Counted from the first letter of the stretch, positions 9,708 through 19,414 are shown. The stretch is DNA of 64,000 bases from Bacteroidota bacterium (GCA_018829205.1 JAHJUE010000035.1:62001-126000), one strand, 5' to 3'. Notes: a model not told the origin generated them from the letters alone. Program-made: numbers and translations.

Positions 9708-10403
9708 ATGCAACTTACAGAAATAGTGGGATTTGTTTCCTATATTATAGCTCAAGTAGAAGACACTGGTATACTTAATTACCTTCAACAAAAGTTTGTT
9801 GCCGGCGGCGGATTCATGTGGCCAATACTTGCAAGTTTGGTTATCGGTTTAGGTTTTTGTTTTGAAAGAATGTGGACTCTTTCAAGAGCCAGCATGAACA
9901 CAAGAAAATTTATTGTTAAAGTTAAAGATGCTTTAACTACCGGCGGTGTTGAAGAAGCAATGAAAGTTTGCGAAAATACCAGGGGTTCTATTGCTTCTGT
10001 ATTTCACGCAGGTTTATTAAGAGCCGACGAAGGTATCGAAGCGGCTGAAAAAGCTATTATGGCTTACGGTGCAATTGAAATGGGCTTTTTGGAAAGAGGA
10101 TTAATCTGGATTTCTACATTTATTACTATTGCTCCTATGCTTGGTTTTACCGGTACGGTTCAAGGTATGATTGAAGCTTTTGACGCTATCGCAGAAGCTG
10201 CTCAAATTTCACCTGGTGTGGTTGCCGGCGGTATTTCGGTTGCCTTGTTGACAACACTTTTCGGGTTGGTAACAGCTATGATTCTTCAAGTATTTTATAA
10301 CTTTTTTGTAGCTAGAATTGATAAACTAGTTGCTGATATGGAAGAAAGTTCAATTGAATTGATTGACGCTTTATATGAAATAAAGAAAAGTAATAAAAAC
10401 TAA
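9708..10403 (+). CDS. exbB: MotA/TolQ/ExbB proton channel protein
   Basis: 231 residues of the inner-membrane proton channel that energises TonB- or Tol-type transport. Three hydrophobic segments are visible (around GFMWPILASLVIGLGFCFE, IWISTFITIAPMLGFTGTVQGMI and VAGGISVALLTTLFGLVTAMI). The conserved TM2-TM3 core with GFTGTVQGMI and the LLTTLFGL block is typical. A strong GGAGGT sits 9 bases before ATG. Two ExbD genes follow, so this is a complete ExbB-ExbD-ExbD energising module without an adjacent TonB gene. It could serve the TonB receptor elsewhere in the window, or a Tol-like system. Confidence 0.92.
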   Translation: MQLTEIVGFVSYIIAQVEDTGILNYLQQKFVAGGGFMWPILASLVIGLGFCFERMWTLSRASMNTRKFIVKVKDALTTGGVEEAMKVCENTRGSIASVFHAGLLRADEGIEAAEKAIMAYGAIEMGFLERGLIWISTFITIAPMLGFTGTVQGMIEAFDAIAEAAQISPGVVAGGISVALLTTLFGLVTAMILQVFYNFFVARIDKLVADMEESSIELIDALYEIKKSNKN

Positions 10404-10422
10404 AAATTGAGATAATAATAAA

Positions 10423-10959
10423 ATGGTTCGAATTAAAAAGAAAAAAAATAGTGGCGCCGAAATTCCAACAGGTTCAATGGCGGATATCGCCTTCCTGCTG
10501 CTTCTGTTCTTTCTTGTCGCAACTGTAATTGATGTTGATACAGGTATAGGTTTAACTTTACCGGAATACCAGGAAACTCAAACAGACGTTGTACCTCTTT
10601 CTAAAGACAGACTTGCCGCAGTACTTGTTAACGAAAACGGTGATGTGCTTATTAATAAGGAAATAATAGCTATTCCTCAGATAAAAGGTTATTTAACTGA
10701 TAGAATTAGAAGTAAAATTACTCTTCCGAGTAATAAAAAGCTCGTTGTTTCTGTTAAAGTAGATAGAAAAACAAATTATAATTTATATATTCAGACTCTC
10801 GATCAGGTTAGAGGCGCATTTAATGAAGTTAGAGAAGAATATTCTGCTACAACTTACGGTACTAATAAATTTGAGGAATTAAACGAAGAACAGCTTAAAG
10901 ATGTCCGTGAGAAAATTCCGATTATTATATCAATTGCCGAACCTGAACAAATTAAATAA
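10423..10959 (+). CDS. exbD: Biopolymer transport protein ExbD/TolR (first copy)
   Basis: 178 residues. A basic cytoplasmic N-terminus (RIKKKKNSGAEIPTGSMADIAFLLLLFFLVAT) leads into one transmembrane helix; the Asp in ADIAFLLLLFF is the conserved proton-path residue. The rest is periplasmic and longer than the second copy by about 40 residues. Partner of ExbB in converting proton flow to work on TonB-like proteins. It is 19 bases after exbB with no clear Shine-Dalgarno, suggesting coupled translation. Confidence 0.9.
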   Translation: MVRIKKKKNSGAEIPTGSMADIAFLLLLFFLVATVIDVDTGIGLTLPEYQETQTDVVPLSKDRLAAVLVNENGDVLINKEIIAIPQIKGYLTDRIRSKITLPSNKKLVVSVKVDRKTNYNLYIQTLDQVRGAFNEVREEYSATTYGTNKFEELNEEQLKDVREKIPIIISIAEPEQIK

Positions 10960-10974
10960 AGTTGGGGATTTATA

Positions 10975-11388
10975 ATGAAATTTGAAAAGAAAAGAGCTTC
11001 TACTAAACAGGAAATACCAACGTCTTCTATGCCTGATATTGTATTTATGCTTCTTCTTTTCTTTATGGTTACTACAACATTAAGAGAAGTTGACGTTATG
11101 GTGCAATTCAAACTTCCTGAAGCGGAAGCTATTGAAAAAATTGAAAACAAAAGATTAGTTTCATACATTTGGGTTGGCAACGATGAGAGAATTCAGCTTA
11201 ATGATAATATCATCAAATTAGATGACGTTCAAAAGCTGATGTATCAGAAAAGAGTTGAAATGCCGAATGTAATTGTTTCGTTAAGAGTCGATAAAAACTC
11301 TAACATGGGCATTGTAACCGATATTCAGCAAGAGCTTAGAAAAGCAGATGCGCGCAGAATAAACTATTCAACAATGCTCAAACAGTAA
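10975..11388 (+). CDS. exbD: Biopolymer transport protein ExbD/TolR (second copy)
   Basis: 137 residues with the same layout as the preceding gene: basic N-terminus, then TSSMPDIVFMLLLFFMVTTT, with the critical Asp in PDIVFMLLLFF, and a short periplasmic domain. Paired unequal ExbD subunits after one ExbB are common in the Bacteroidota-Chlorobi group. A GGGGA ribosome site lies before ATG, and a terminator follows the gene, closing the operon. Confidence 0.9.
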   Translation: MKFEKKRASTKQEIPTSSMPDIVFMLLLFFMVTTTLREVDVMVQFKLPEAEAIEKIENKRLVSYIWVGNDERIQLNDNIIKLDDVQKLMYQKRVEMPNVIVSLRVDKNSNMGIVTDIQQELRKADARRINYSTMLKQ

Positions 11389-11410
11389 AATAATTTTTTT
11401 ACTAAATTTA

Positions 11411-11447
11411 GGCAGGTTATATTATTTTATAATCTGCCTTTTTTTTT
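11411..11447 (+). terminator. Rho-independent terminator after exbD
   Basis: GGCAGGTTATA and TATAATCTGCC form an 11-bp stem with one G-T wobble, followed by nine T residues. It ends the exbB-exbD-exbD operon. The GGAG just after the T-run is the ribosome site of the next gene. Confidence 0.85.
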
Positions 11448-11456
11448 GGAGCTAAT

Positions 11457-11909
11457 ATGAATTTAAAAGACAAAATTAATGAAGACTTAAAGACCGCTAT
11501 GAAAGAAAAAGACGCGGTAAAACTTCAAACCATCCGTTCAATCCGGGCGCTGATTCTTGAATTCGAAAAAAGCGGAACAGATAAAGAATTAACACCTGAA
11601 GATGAAATTAAAATGCTCAGTCAAGCAGCTAAAAAAAGACAGGAGTCCATTGAACAGTTTAGGAATGCCGGCAGAAATGAATTAGCTGATAAAGAAGAAG
11701 CCGAGTTAAAAATTATTCAGGTTTATTTGCCTAAACAGCTTACAATTGAAGAAATTGAAGCGGAAGTTAAACGCATTGCCGCTGATGTTGGAGCAGTATC
11801 AAAGGCCGATTTCGCAAAAGTAATGCCGGTAGCAGCTAAAGAAATGAAAGGCAAGGCCGACGGAAAAACAATTAAAACTATAGTTGAAAAAGTACTGGGA
11901 AATAATTGA
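11457..11909 (+). CDS. GatB/YqeY family protein
   Basis: 150 residues matching the YqeY family, which resembles the tRNA-binding tail of GatB. Seen: an N-terminal DLKTAMKEKDAVKLQTIRSIRALI helix pair, the central KRQESIEQFRNAGRNELADKEEAEL and the C-terminal KADFAKVMPVAAKEMKGKADGK block. The molecular role of free YqeY is not settled; a link to tRNA or translation is assumed from homology. Shine-Dalgarno GGAG is 5 bases before ATG. The stop overlaps the TTG start of the next gene. Confidence 0.9.
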   Translation: MNLKDKINEDLKTAMKEKDAVKLQTIRSIRALILEFEKSGTDKELTPEDEIKMLSQAAKKRQESIEQFRNAGRNELADKEEAELKIIQVYLPKQLTIEEIEAEVKRIAADVGAVSKADFAKVMPVAAKEMKGKADGKTIKTIVEKVLGNN

Positions 11910-12472
11910 TTTATATTGATTACATTATTGCTCTTGTTATACTTATAGGCTTCCTTCTTGGATTTAAAGACGGACTTGTTAGAAAAATTATTGGATTAGC
12001 AGGTTTAGCCTTAGGTGTGCTTTTCGCAATTGAGTTTTCAGATGAGCTTGGCAGGTTTCTTTCGCCTGTCTTTAATGATGAAATATATTTCTCAAATACT
12101 GTATCTGGATTTATAATATTTTTCCTGACAATTTTAATCACTTCAATTATAAAAAGAATTGTTCATCCGCTTGATAAAGTAAACCGCTTTGTAAATCAAT
12201 TTTTGGGAGGACTTACAGGTTCAATTCAAATTATCTTCTTCATTAGCGGCTTTTTACTTTTTCTTAACATTTTTAATATTCCGTCTAACGATACAAGAAA
12301 AGATTCATTATTATATAACGGAATTTCAAGCCTTGTCCCTAATACAATAGATTTTATTTTGGGCGATAATTCTAAAACAAAGGATATTTTTAAAGAGTAT
12401 ATTGAAGAAGGTGAACTCCCGCCTGTAAATGTAGAATTACCGGATTCAATTGGAGTTAAAATTACGGAATGA
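11906..12472 (+). CDS. CvpA family membrane protein
   Basis: 188 residues with four predicted membrane helices and the CvpA pattern near the start (DYIIALVILIGFLLGFKDGLVRKIIGLAG). CvpA proteins are linked to envelope homeostasis and, in some species, colicin V production. The TTG start overlaps the previous stop and the end overlaps the mutS2 ATG, so all three are translationally coupled. The charged C-terminal tail is probably cytoplasmic. Confidence 0.8.
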   Translation: MIYIDYIIALVILIGFLLGFKDGLVRKIIGLAGLALGVLFAIEFSDELGRFLSPVFNDEIYFSNTVSGFIIFFLTILITSIIKRIVHPLDKVNRFVNQFLGGLTGSIQIIFFISGFLLFLNIFNIPSNDTRKDSLLYNGISSLVPNTIDFILGDNSKTKDIFKEYIEEGELPPVNVELPDSIGVKITE

Positions 12473-14820
12473 TAAGCAAACAAATTTTAGAAAAACTCGA
12501 ATTTATTAAGGTGCTGGAATATATTACCGTTTATTCTTATACGGAAAACGGGAAAAACATTGTACTAAATAAACGTCCTTACAACAGTATTGAAGAAATT
12601 CTTAAATACGGCAGTTATGTAACAGAAGCTAAAGAAATCCTTATTAACAATGATTTTCCGCCTTTAAGTTATATACCCGACTTAAATAACCAAATATCGA
12701 CCGCAAAAATTGAAGACGCAGTACTTAATCTTCAAAATATAAAAGACATTCTTTCTCTAGCCGAAACTTCGCGTAAAATGTACCAATTCTTAAAATTAAA
12801 CGACGAAGCGTTAAACATTTCTCAAGATTTTTTGCATAGCCTATTTGTAGATAAAGTATTCGAACATCATATCAGCCGTATATTTGACGAAAGCGGAGAG
12901 ATAAGCGACAATGCGAGTCCCAAACTAAAAGAAATAAGACTTGAAATAAAAAACAAAGCCGATCAGCTTAGAAAAGTAGTTAACAAATTGTTAAGGCAAT
13001 TAAGCGAATCTTATCTTGTGCAGGAAGATTATATGACCCAGCGCGACGGTAGAATCGTTCTGCCTATCAAATCCGAACATAAAAGACATGTACGGGGTTT
13101 TATACATTCCGAATCATCAACCGGACAGACTGTTTATATTGAGCCGGAAGAAACACTTGAATTAAATAACGATATACTCTCTCTATCATTTGCCGAGAAG
13201 AGAGAAATTGAAAGAATATTAAAACAAGTAACAAAAAAAATCGGGGAAGTCAGCGATCAGTTAAAAACTGCTCTTAGATCCATTTCGGAAATTGACGCTA
13301 TATTTTCTTTCGCTAAATATTCTATCGAAACAATTGGCGCATTCCCTTCATTCGATGAAGAAAAACCATTTTATCTTTACAATGCAAGGCATCCAGTATT
13401 AATTAAAAAAATAGGATTAAACAAAACCGTTGCGCTGAATCTTGAAATTAAAAATCAGAATGTAATTTTAATTACAGGACCGAATGCGGGCGGAAAAACT
13501 GTAGTCCTAAAAACAACCGGATTGCTCACTATAATGGCGCTATCGGGTCTGCATATTCCCGCTCATAGCGATTCTAATTTGCGGTACATCGATAATGTAC
13601 TGGTTGATATTGGAGATCAGCAGTCAATTGAGGACGACCTCAGCACATTCAGTTCTCATTTATCCAATATTAAAAATATTCTTCTTCAGGCCGATTCAAA
13701 ATCGCTTGTACTGTTGGATGAAATAGGTACTGGCACAGATCCGGCGGAAGGTTCGGCTCTTGCTACTGCAATTTTAATTTCCTTAAGAGATAAAAAATCG
13801 ATAGTCCTGGCTTCAACTCATCATGGTAATCTTAAAATTATTGCAAACGATACGGACGGCTTTCAAAACGCGTCAATGGAATTTGATTCAAAGTTATTAA
13901 AACCTACATATTATTTTAAACAAGGAACACCCGGATCAAGCTACGCTTTTGAAGTTGCATCCAGAATCGGATTAGACAATGAATTTATTTCCCTCGCAAA
14001 GGATTATCTTGACACCGATAAAACAAAACTTGAAGATTTTCTTGTGAAACTTGAGGAGAATTCTACCAACCTTGAAAAAAAATTGAGAGAATCGGAAATA
14101 GAAAACTCAAGATTAAAAGGTTTGACAAATTTATATAAAAATAAAATTGATGAGCTTGAAGAAAAAAAGAAAAAAATATTATACGACACAAAAGAAAAAG
14201 CGGATGAGTATTTAAAAGATATTAATAAAAAAGTTGAATCAGCTATAAAAAATATTCGCGAGCAGAATGCGGGAAAAGATGTAATAAAGCTGGAAAAGCA
14301 GAATATAGCTAAAGTAGTTGAAGAAGCTAATAAACTTGTTAAACATGAAGAAAAAATTATAAGTGTTTCAGATCAAAAAATTACAGTAGGTGATTACGCG
14401 GTAATTAAAGGCACGCAGACTTACGGAATTGTTGAGGAAATTAACGAAAGCAAAAATAAAGCCATACTTATTGCCGGAAGTATTAAATTACAGGTAAAAC
14501 TTACGCAGCTTCAATACGCCAAAAAGAAAGAAGCAGTTGATACTACGGTTTATCAGAAAAGCTTTACTCCGGAAATCGGAAGTTTAAGACTTGATATAAG
14601 AGGCAAAAGACCCGAAGAAACTGAATATGAAATAGTAAGGTTTATAGATGATTCTTATGCTGCCGGCGTCGGACAGATAGAAATTGTTCACGGTAAAGGA
14701 ACCGGAGTGCTTAAAAAGTTTGTACATGAATTACTAAATAAAAATATTGCAGTTAAAAAATATTACTTCGCAAATATAGAATTCGGCGGCGAGGGTATTA
14801 CAATTGTTGAATTGAAATAA
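12469..14820 (+). CDS. mutS2: Endonuclease MutS2
   Basis: 783 residues, normal length. It has the MutS-type ATPase core: Walker A GPNAGGKTVVLK, Walker B LVLLDEIGTGTDPAEG and ASTHH. A long coiled coil spans about 510-620, and the C-terminal Smr nuclease domain has LDIRGKRPEE and HGKGTGVLKKF. There is no N-terminal mismatch-recognition domain, as expected for MutS2. Family members suppress recombination or rescue collided ribosomes; which applies here is unknown. CvpA followed by MutS2 is a common gene pair. Confidence 0.96.
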   Translation: MISKQILEKLEFIKVLEYITVYSYTENGKNIVLNKRPYNSIEEILKYGSYVTEAKEILINNDFPPLSYIPDLNNQISTAKIEDAVLNLQNIKDILSLAETSRKMYQFLKLNDEALNISQDFLHSLFVDKVFEHHISRIFDESGEISDNASPKLKEIRLEIKNKADQLRKVVNKLLRQLSESYLVQEDYMTQRDGRIVLPIKSEHKRHVRGFIHSESSTGQTVYIEPEETLELNNDILSLSFAEKREIERILKQVTKKIGEVSDQLKTALRSISEIDAIFSFAKYSIETIGAFPSFDEEKPFYLYNARHPVLIKKIGLNKTVALNLEIKNQNVILITGPNAGGKTVVLKTTGLLTIMALSGLHIPAHSDSNLRYIDNVLVDIGDQQSIEDDLSTFSSHLSNIKNILLQADSKSLVLLDEIGTGTDPAEGSALATAILISLRDKKSIVLASTHHGNLKIIANDTDGFQNASMEFDSKLLKPTYYFKQGTPGSSYAFEVASRIGLDNEFISLAKDYLDTDKTKLEDFLVKLEENSTNLEKKLRESEIENSRLKGLTNLYKNKIDELEEKKKKILYDTKEKADEYLKDINKKVESAIKNIREQNAGKDVIKLEKQNIAKVVEEANKLVKHEEKIISVSDQKITVGDYAVIKGTQTYGIVEEINESKNKAILIAGSIKLQVKLTQLQYAKKKEAVDTTVYQKSFTPEIGSLRLDIRGKRPEETEYEIVRFIDDSYAAGVGQIEIVHGKGTGVLKKFVHELLNKNIAVKKYYFANIEFGGEGITIVELK

Positions 14821-14827
14821 TGATTTT

Positions 14828-16324
14828 ATGTTTAAAAAAATATTAATTGCAAACCGCGGTGAAATTGCGGTTAGAGTTATTAAGGCCTGCCGTGAACTTG
14901 GCATTATATCAGCCGCGGTTTACTCCGAGATTGATAAAAATTCTCTTCACGTTAGAGCAGCCGAGGAAGCTTATTTTATTGGCGCATCAAACGCGTCGGA
15001 ATCTTACCTTAACTACAATAAAATTATAGAACTCGCTAAAGAAATTAATGCCGATGCTATTCATCCCGGGTACGGTTTCCTTTCTGAAAATCATAATTTT
15101 ATAAAATTAATTGAAGAACAGGGAATAAAATTTATTGGTCCTTCATGGCAATCCGTTGTGCTGATGGGAGAAAAAACATCTGCCAGGAAATTAATGAAAG
15201 AACACGGCGTGCCTATTGTCCCGGGTACCGTTGAACCTATATCCGATATTAAAGAAGCAAAAAAAATATGCGGTGAAATAGGTTACCCGATTATGCTTAA
15301 AGCTTCCGCGGGAGGCGGCGGCAAAGGAATGCATAAAATACATTCGCATGAAGAGTTTGAAAACGCGTTCGAAAAAGCGGGGCGCGAATCTAAAAACGCT
15401 TTCGGAAATTCCGACATTTATATTGAAAAATTTATTGAAGATCCTAAACATATTGAAGTGCAAATATTAGCGGATAGTTACGGAAACTATGTGCATCTTT
15501 TTGAAAGAGAATGTTCTGTTCAGCGTAGACATCAGAAAGTAATTGAAGAAGCGCCCTCGGTATCGGTTGATGAAATTACAAGAAAGAAAATTACCTTGGC
15601 TGCCGTAAACGCTGCTAAAGCGTGCAATTACGAAAATGCCGGCACAATTGAATTCTTAATGGATAAAGATAAAAATGTATATTTCCTTGAAATGAATACA
15701 AGACTTCAAGTTGAACATCCGGTTACCGAACTTATTACAGGAATTGATATTGTTAAAGAACAGATAAGAATTGCATCAGGCAAAAAATTGTCATTTACTC
15801 AGGAGCAATTATTAAAACGAGGACATGCGCTTGAATGCAGAATTTATGCGGAAGATGTTGAAAACAATTTCGCTCCTTCTACCGGACAAATTATTCATCA
15901 CAGACTTCCCTCAGGTCCAGGTGTTAGGGTTGATAGAGGAATAGATTTAAAATCGGAAGTATCTGTCTATTATGATCCAATCCTTTCAAAAATAATTACA
16001 TACGGAACGGATAGGGAAGAGGCGATTGAAAGAATGAAACGCGCGCTGGGTGAATACCAGATTGCAGGCGTAATAACTAATATACCGGCATGCAGATGGG
16101 TATTAAATCAAAAAGAATTTTTAGATGGAACATTTACGATTAATTTTGTTGATAATGTTTTTATTCCGCTGCTCCCGGATGCATGGAAATCGCAAAACAA
16201 TGACGACTATGAAATTGCGGTTTCAATACTAGGCGCGCTGCTTCAGAAAAAAGAACATGATTTAAAACCAGGGCGTATTAAAAATAATTCATCAAATAAA
16301 TGGAATGATACATCTGATGAATAA
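14828..16324 (+). CDS. accC: Biotin carboxylase subunit
   Basis: 498 residues of the ATP-grasp enzyme that carboxylates biotin. Motifs: FKKILIANRGEIAVRVIKACRELG at the start, the glycine loop KASAGGGGKGMHK, and EMNTRLQVEHPVTE containing catalytic residues. Length is about 50 residues more than E. coli AccC because of a C-terminal extension. The next gene encodes its biotin carrier. The pairing with a carrier of AMKMEN type, rather than AccB, fits an acetyl/propionyl-CoA carboxylase or related decarboxylase complex; no carboxyltransferase gene is nearby. Confidence 0.93.
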   Translation: MFKKILIANRGEIAVRVIKACRELGIISAAVYSEIDKNSLHVRAAEEAYFIGASNASESYLNYNKIIELAKEINADAIHPGYGFLSENHNFIKLIEEQGIKFIGPSWQSVVLMGEKTSARKLMKEHGVPIVPGTVEPISDIKEAKKICGEIGYPIMLKASAGGGGKGMHKIHSHEEFENAFEKAGRESKNAFGNSDIYIEKFIEDPKHIEVQILADSYGNYVHLFERECSVQRRHQKVIEEAPSVSVDEITRKKITLAAVNAAKACNYENAGTIEFLMDKDKNVYFLEMNTRLQVEHPVTELITGIDIVKEQIRIASGKKLSFTQEQLLKRGHALECRIYAEDVENNFAPSTGQIIHHRLPSGPGVRVDRGIDLKSEVSVYYDPILSKIITYGTDREEAIERMKRALGEYQIAGVITNIPACRWVLNQKEFLDGTFTINFVDNVFIPLLPDAWKSQNNDDYEIAVSILGALLQKKEHDLKPGRIKNNSSNKWNDTSDE

Positions 16325-16817
16325 TTTTATTGTATCATTAAATAATAAAAAAAGAATTATCACAATACTTAACAGCAATAATGTCTGTATTGACAATTTT
16401 ACTTTTGACGTTGATTTGGCTAAAGTAAATGAATATCTCTACCTGTTAAAAGTTAATAATAAAGTATATGAGATAACGACAACAAAATTAAAAAATGAAA
16501 AATATAATTTTTTATTGGACGGAAATAATTTTGAAACTACTGTAAGAACAGCTCTTAAAGAAAAGGCAGTCGAGTACCTGAAAAATAAAGAGAGTCTTGT
16601 TCACCATGACGAAGTTGTTGCGCCAATGCCCGGATTAATAATAAGTTTTAAAAAGAAAGTAGGCGACAAGGTTAAAATTGGCGACTCGTTATTAACCTTG
16701 GAAGCAATGAAAATGGAAAATGATTTGCGTTCTCCTGCATCTGGAATAATAAAATCAGTTCATTTTAACGAAGGGCAAAATGTCGAAAAAGGAGCTGTTA
16801 TCCTAATTATAGGCTGA
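16305..16817 (+). CDS. Biotin/lipoyl carrier protein (biotin carboxyl carrier)
   Basis: 170 residues. The C-terminal ~75 residues are a biotinyl domain with the biotin lysine in LEAMKMEND and preceding VVAPMPGLIISFKKKVGDKVKIGD. The N-terminal ~95 residues are less conserved and probably bind the carboxylase. The gene overlaps accC by 20 bases; a second in-frame ATG 12 bases later overlaps the accC stop closely and could be the real start. It carries CO2 from the biotin carboxylase to a carboxyltransferase encoded elsewhere. Confidence 0.88.
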   Translation: MIHLMNNFIVSLNNKKRIITILNSNNVCIDNFTFDVDLAKVNEYLYLLKVNNKVYEITTTKLKNEKYNFLLDGNNFETTVRTALKEKAVEYLKNKESLVHHDEVVAPMPGLIISFKKKVGDKVKIGDSLLTLEAMKMENDLRSPASGIIKSVHFNEGQNVEKGAVILIIG

Positions 16818-16899
16818 TTTCTTTTTGCTTTTTTAAAATACAAATACTTATATTCATTCGTTATTATTCAAAATACTTCAACTTAAACTCGGAGGACGT

Positions 16900-18216
16900 G
16901 TGGTAAAAAAACTTACTTTAATCATTATGCTTGCATTGTTATTAAATGGAAATTCATTCGCTAGCGGTTTCCAAATAAATGAACACGGTGCAAAAGCAAT
17001 GTCGTTGGCTGGAGCTTTTACTGCTTTGGCAAATGATGCCTCGGCCGTACAATTTAATCCGGCCGCGTTAGTTTATTTATCCGGCACAAAAATAAGTCTT
17101 GGTACAACATATATCAGACCAAGCGGTTCTTTTGAAGGACCGGACGGACCCTTAAGTACAAAATCAGATTTAAAGAACAGATTTTTCACTCCAATTAATT
17201 TTTATATAACACACAAAATTAACGAAAAGATGGCCGTCGGTTTTGGAGTAAATAATCCTTACGGGTTAGGCACCGAATGGGAAGATAATTGGGTAGGCCG
17301 TTATAACGCTGTAAAAACTGAAATTAGAGTTTTTAATTTTACTCCGGTTTTTTCATATAAAGTATCTGATCAGTTTTCAATTGGTTTAGGCGCAAACATA
17401 GCTTATGCTGATGTTGAAATTACAAGAGCGCTTCCTGCCGCTTTAACACCACCGCTTTCACCGACGGTTGTTGTATTGCCAGATGGTAAAATTGATCTTT
17501 CAGGTGATGATCTTGCTTATGGTTTTAATGTATCATTTTTATTCAGACCAAATGACCAATGGTCTTTCGGTGCTTCATATAAACATGAATTAGCATTCGA
17601 TTTCGAAGGTGACATAACAACAACAATTCCAAATGTATCTGGTTATGTTCCTCCTGCATTAGTTCCAACTGTTGAAGCGGCATTAAAAGCAGCTTATCCT
17701 AAAGGAACCGCTACCGCTCCTTTAACTGCGCCTAGTGTATTTACAGCCGGAACTGCTTACAAAGCAAATGATAATTTTACTGTAAGCGCCGATTTTCAAT
17801 ATACTATGTGGTCAAGCTACGATAAATTGACACTTAATTTTGAGGACGGTACTTCTTCATCTTCTATCAGAGATTATGAAAATTCATTTATTATCAGATT
17901 AGGAGCCGAATATATTCTAAGCGATAAATTCGCTTTAAGAGGCGGATTCTTATTCGATAAAAATCCTATTAAAGATGAAAGAGTTGATTTTACGTTGCCT
18001 GATAATGACAGATATGGTTTCAACCTAGGTTTCGGTTATAAGTTTAATGAAACTATTTCTCTAGACGTTGCTTATATGCTTTTGGTATTCCCTGAAAGAA
18101 CTATTACAAATTCAAAAGAATATATTTCAAACCCTTTTATTGCTCCAACTCCGCTTAACGGTACATACAATCCATCGGCGAATTTAATAGGCGCAAATGT
18201 ATCTTTTAATTTATAA
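16900..18216 (+). CDS. FadL/TodX-like outer-membrane transport protein
   Basis: 438 residues with GTG start and a strong GGAGGA ribosome site. After a signal peptide ending at SFASG comes the family's N-terminal hatch pattern (GFQINEHGAKAMSLAGAFTALANDASAVQFNPAALVYL), which includes the NPA motif. The rest alternates beta strands, and the last residues (IGANVSFNL) suit a 14-strand barrel. FadL proteins let long-chain fatty acids or hydrocarbons cross the outer membrane; substrate here is not known. The neighbouring biotin carboxylase and, further on, thiolase/Hbd genes fit lipid use. Confidence 0.88.
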   Translation: MVKKLTLIIMLALLLNGNSFASGFQINEHGAKAMSLAGAFTALANDASAVQFNPAALVYLSGTKISLGTTYIRPSGSFEGPDGPLSTKSDLKNRFFTPINFYITHKINEKMAVGFGVNNPYGLGTEWEDNWVGRYNAVKTEIRVFNFTPVFSYKVSDQFSIGLGANIAYADVEITRALPAALTPPLSPTVVVLPDGKIDLSGDDLAYGFNVSFLFRPNDQWSFGASYKHELAFDFEGDITTTIPNVSGYVPPALVPTVEAALKAAYPKGTATAPLTAPSVFTAGTAYKANDNFTVSADFQYTMWSSYDKLTLNFEDGTSSSSIRDYENSFIIRLGAEYILSDKFALRGGFLFDKNPIKDERVDFTLPDNDRYGFNLGFGYKFNETISLDVAYMLLVFPERTITNSKEYISNPFIAPTPLNGTYNPSANLIGANVSFNL

Positions 18217-18232
18217 CATTAAATAATTATTT

Positions 18233-18257
18233 GAGGGATGATTTATTTTCATCCCTC
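18233..18257 (+). terminator. Stem-loop terminator after FadL-like gene
   Basis: GAGGGATGA and TCATCCCTC form a perfect 9-bp stem with a 7-base loop, then ATTTTAAAA. The T-run is short. It lies between the FadL-like and SPOR genes and overlaps a spurious upstream start of the latter. Confidence 0.7.
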
Positions 18258-18272
18258 ATTTTAAAATATCAA

Positions 18273-18746
18273 ATGAAAACATACATAAAAATATTAGTCT
18301 CCGCATTTATTTTCTTTTTTGCCGCATGCACTTCATCTCAGGAATCCGTTAACAATGATGAAATTAAAAAAGAAGAAATTTATATTTTTGATGATTCAGA
18401 AATTGATGTCCTGGCTAAAACCGATTCATTAAATACAGATGAAATCTCAAAAGATACATCAAACTTTATAAGAGAAGATTTCCCGGCACTTGAAGCAGAT
18501 GTTAAAAAGGAAGTATTATATACGGTTCAAGTGGGAGCTTTTTCAACCAGGGATAAAGCTGAATTATTTGTTAGTGAAAACCGAAACAAGATTGATTTTA
18601 CAATGGAAGTAAATTATAGTGAAAAAGTAAATTTATTTGTAGTTTGGATTCCAAAATTCAAATCAAGAGAAGAAGCAGAAAATGTAAGAAATAATCTTTG
18701 GAAAATTGAAAAATTTAAAGACGCTTTTATCGTCATTTTAGAATAA
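18273..18746 (+). CDS. SPOR-domain lipoprotein
   Basis: 157 residues. I use the ATG that gives MKTYIKILVSAFIFFFAACTSS, since an earlier in-frame TTG lies inside the terminator hairpin. The lipobox is FAAC. An acidic, disordered stretch leads to a C-terminal SPOR domain (YTVQVGAFSTRDKAELFV ... FKSREEAENVRNNL), which binds denuded glycan strands of peptidoglycan at division sites. This suggests an outer-membrane lipoprotein with a division or cell-wall role. Confidence 0.82.
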   Translation: MKTYIKILVSAFIFFFAACTSSQESVNNDEIKKEEIYIFDDSEIDVLAKTDSLNTDEISKDTSNFIREDFPALEADVKKEVLYTVQVGAFSTRDKAELFVSENRNKIDFTMEVNYSEKVNLFVVWIPKFKSREEAENVRNNLWKIEKFKDAFIVILE

Positions 18747-18953
18747 ACCTCAAATATAAAGAACCATCCAATAAATAATTTAAAAATTAATAATTTTAAT
18801 GCATTTATTAATTCATTAATTATAATTATATTGTTTCAACTTCAATCATTATTTAATAATTCTTTTCTTAAATTAAATTTTGAAAGAAGCTTAATTTATT
18901 ATAAATTTTATTTCATAAAATTTACCTGTTGAAAGACAGGGAGGAGGTACAAA

Positions 18954-19379
18954 TTGGCTTTTTCATTAAATAAAATTATGTTAATTGGAAACCTTGGGCA
19001 GGACGCCGAAAACAGGTTTACAACTAATAATCTATCTGTAACCTCTTTTTCAATTGCAACTACTAACAGTTATAAAGGAAAAGACGGAAACTGGGTAGAA
19101 GAAACAACCTGGCATAATGTAGTATGCTTTAATTTATCCGATTATTTTAAGGATAACCTTAAAAAAGGCAGAAAGTTTTATGTTGAAGGTCGTTTATCTA
19201 AAAGAGATTACACGGATAAAGAAGGCATAAAAAGATATGTTACTGAGGTTGTATCTGAAAAACTAATTCCATTGGATTCAAGCGGCGGCAGTTCAAAAGT
19301 ATCCGACAATAATTCATCCTACGAAATGGGAGCTGCTCCTGTTGATTCTTCTTCAGAAGATGACGATCTTCCGTTTTAA
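18954..19379 (+). CDS. ssb: Single-stranded DNA-binding protein
   Basis: 141 residues. A TTG start follows the very strong ribosome site GAGGAGGT. The OB fold has the usual N-terminus (LNKIMLIGNLGQDAENRF) and WHNVVCFN, and the tail ends in the acidic DDDLPF tip that docks replication and repair proteins. A small CCTGT/ACAGG hairpin sits just before the ribosome site and may affect translation. The ~200 bases upstream are AT-rich and hold no gene. Confidence 0.96.
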   Translation: MAFSLNKIMLIGNLGQDAENRFTTNNLSVTSFSIATTNSYKGKDGNWVEETTWHNVVCFNLSDYFKDNLKKGRKFYVEGRLSKRDYTDKEGIKRYVTEVVSEKLIPLDSSGGSSKVSDNNSSYEMGAAPVDSSSEDDDLPF

Positions 19380-19414
19380 TTATCATGTTCCACAATCGGA
19401 GTTAAATTACATTT

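Noticed and set aside
18747-18953. Small RNA or gene in the AT-rich gap before ssb
   Set aside because: Only low-complexity AT sequence with a tiny hairpin next to the ribosome site; no promoter-terminator pair was visible.
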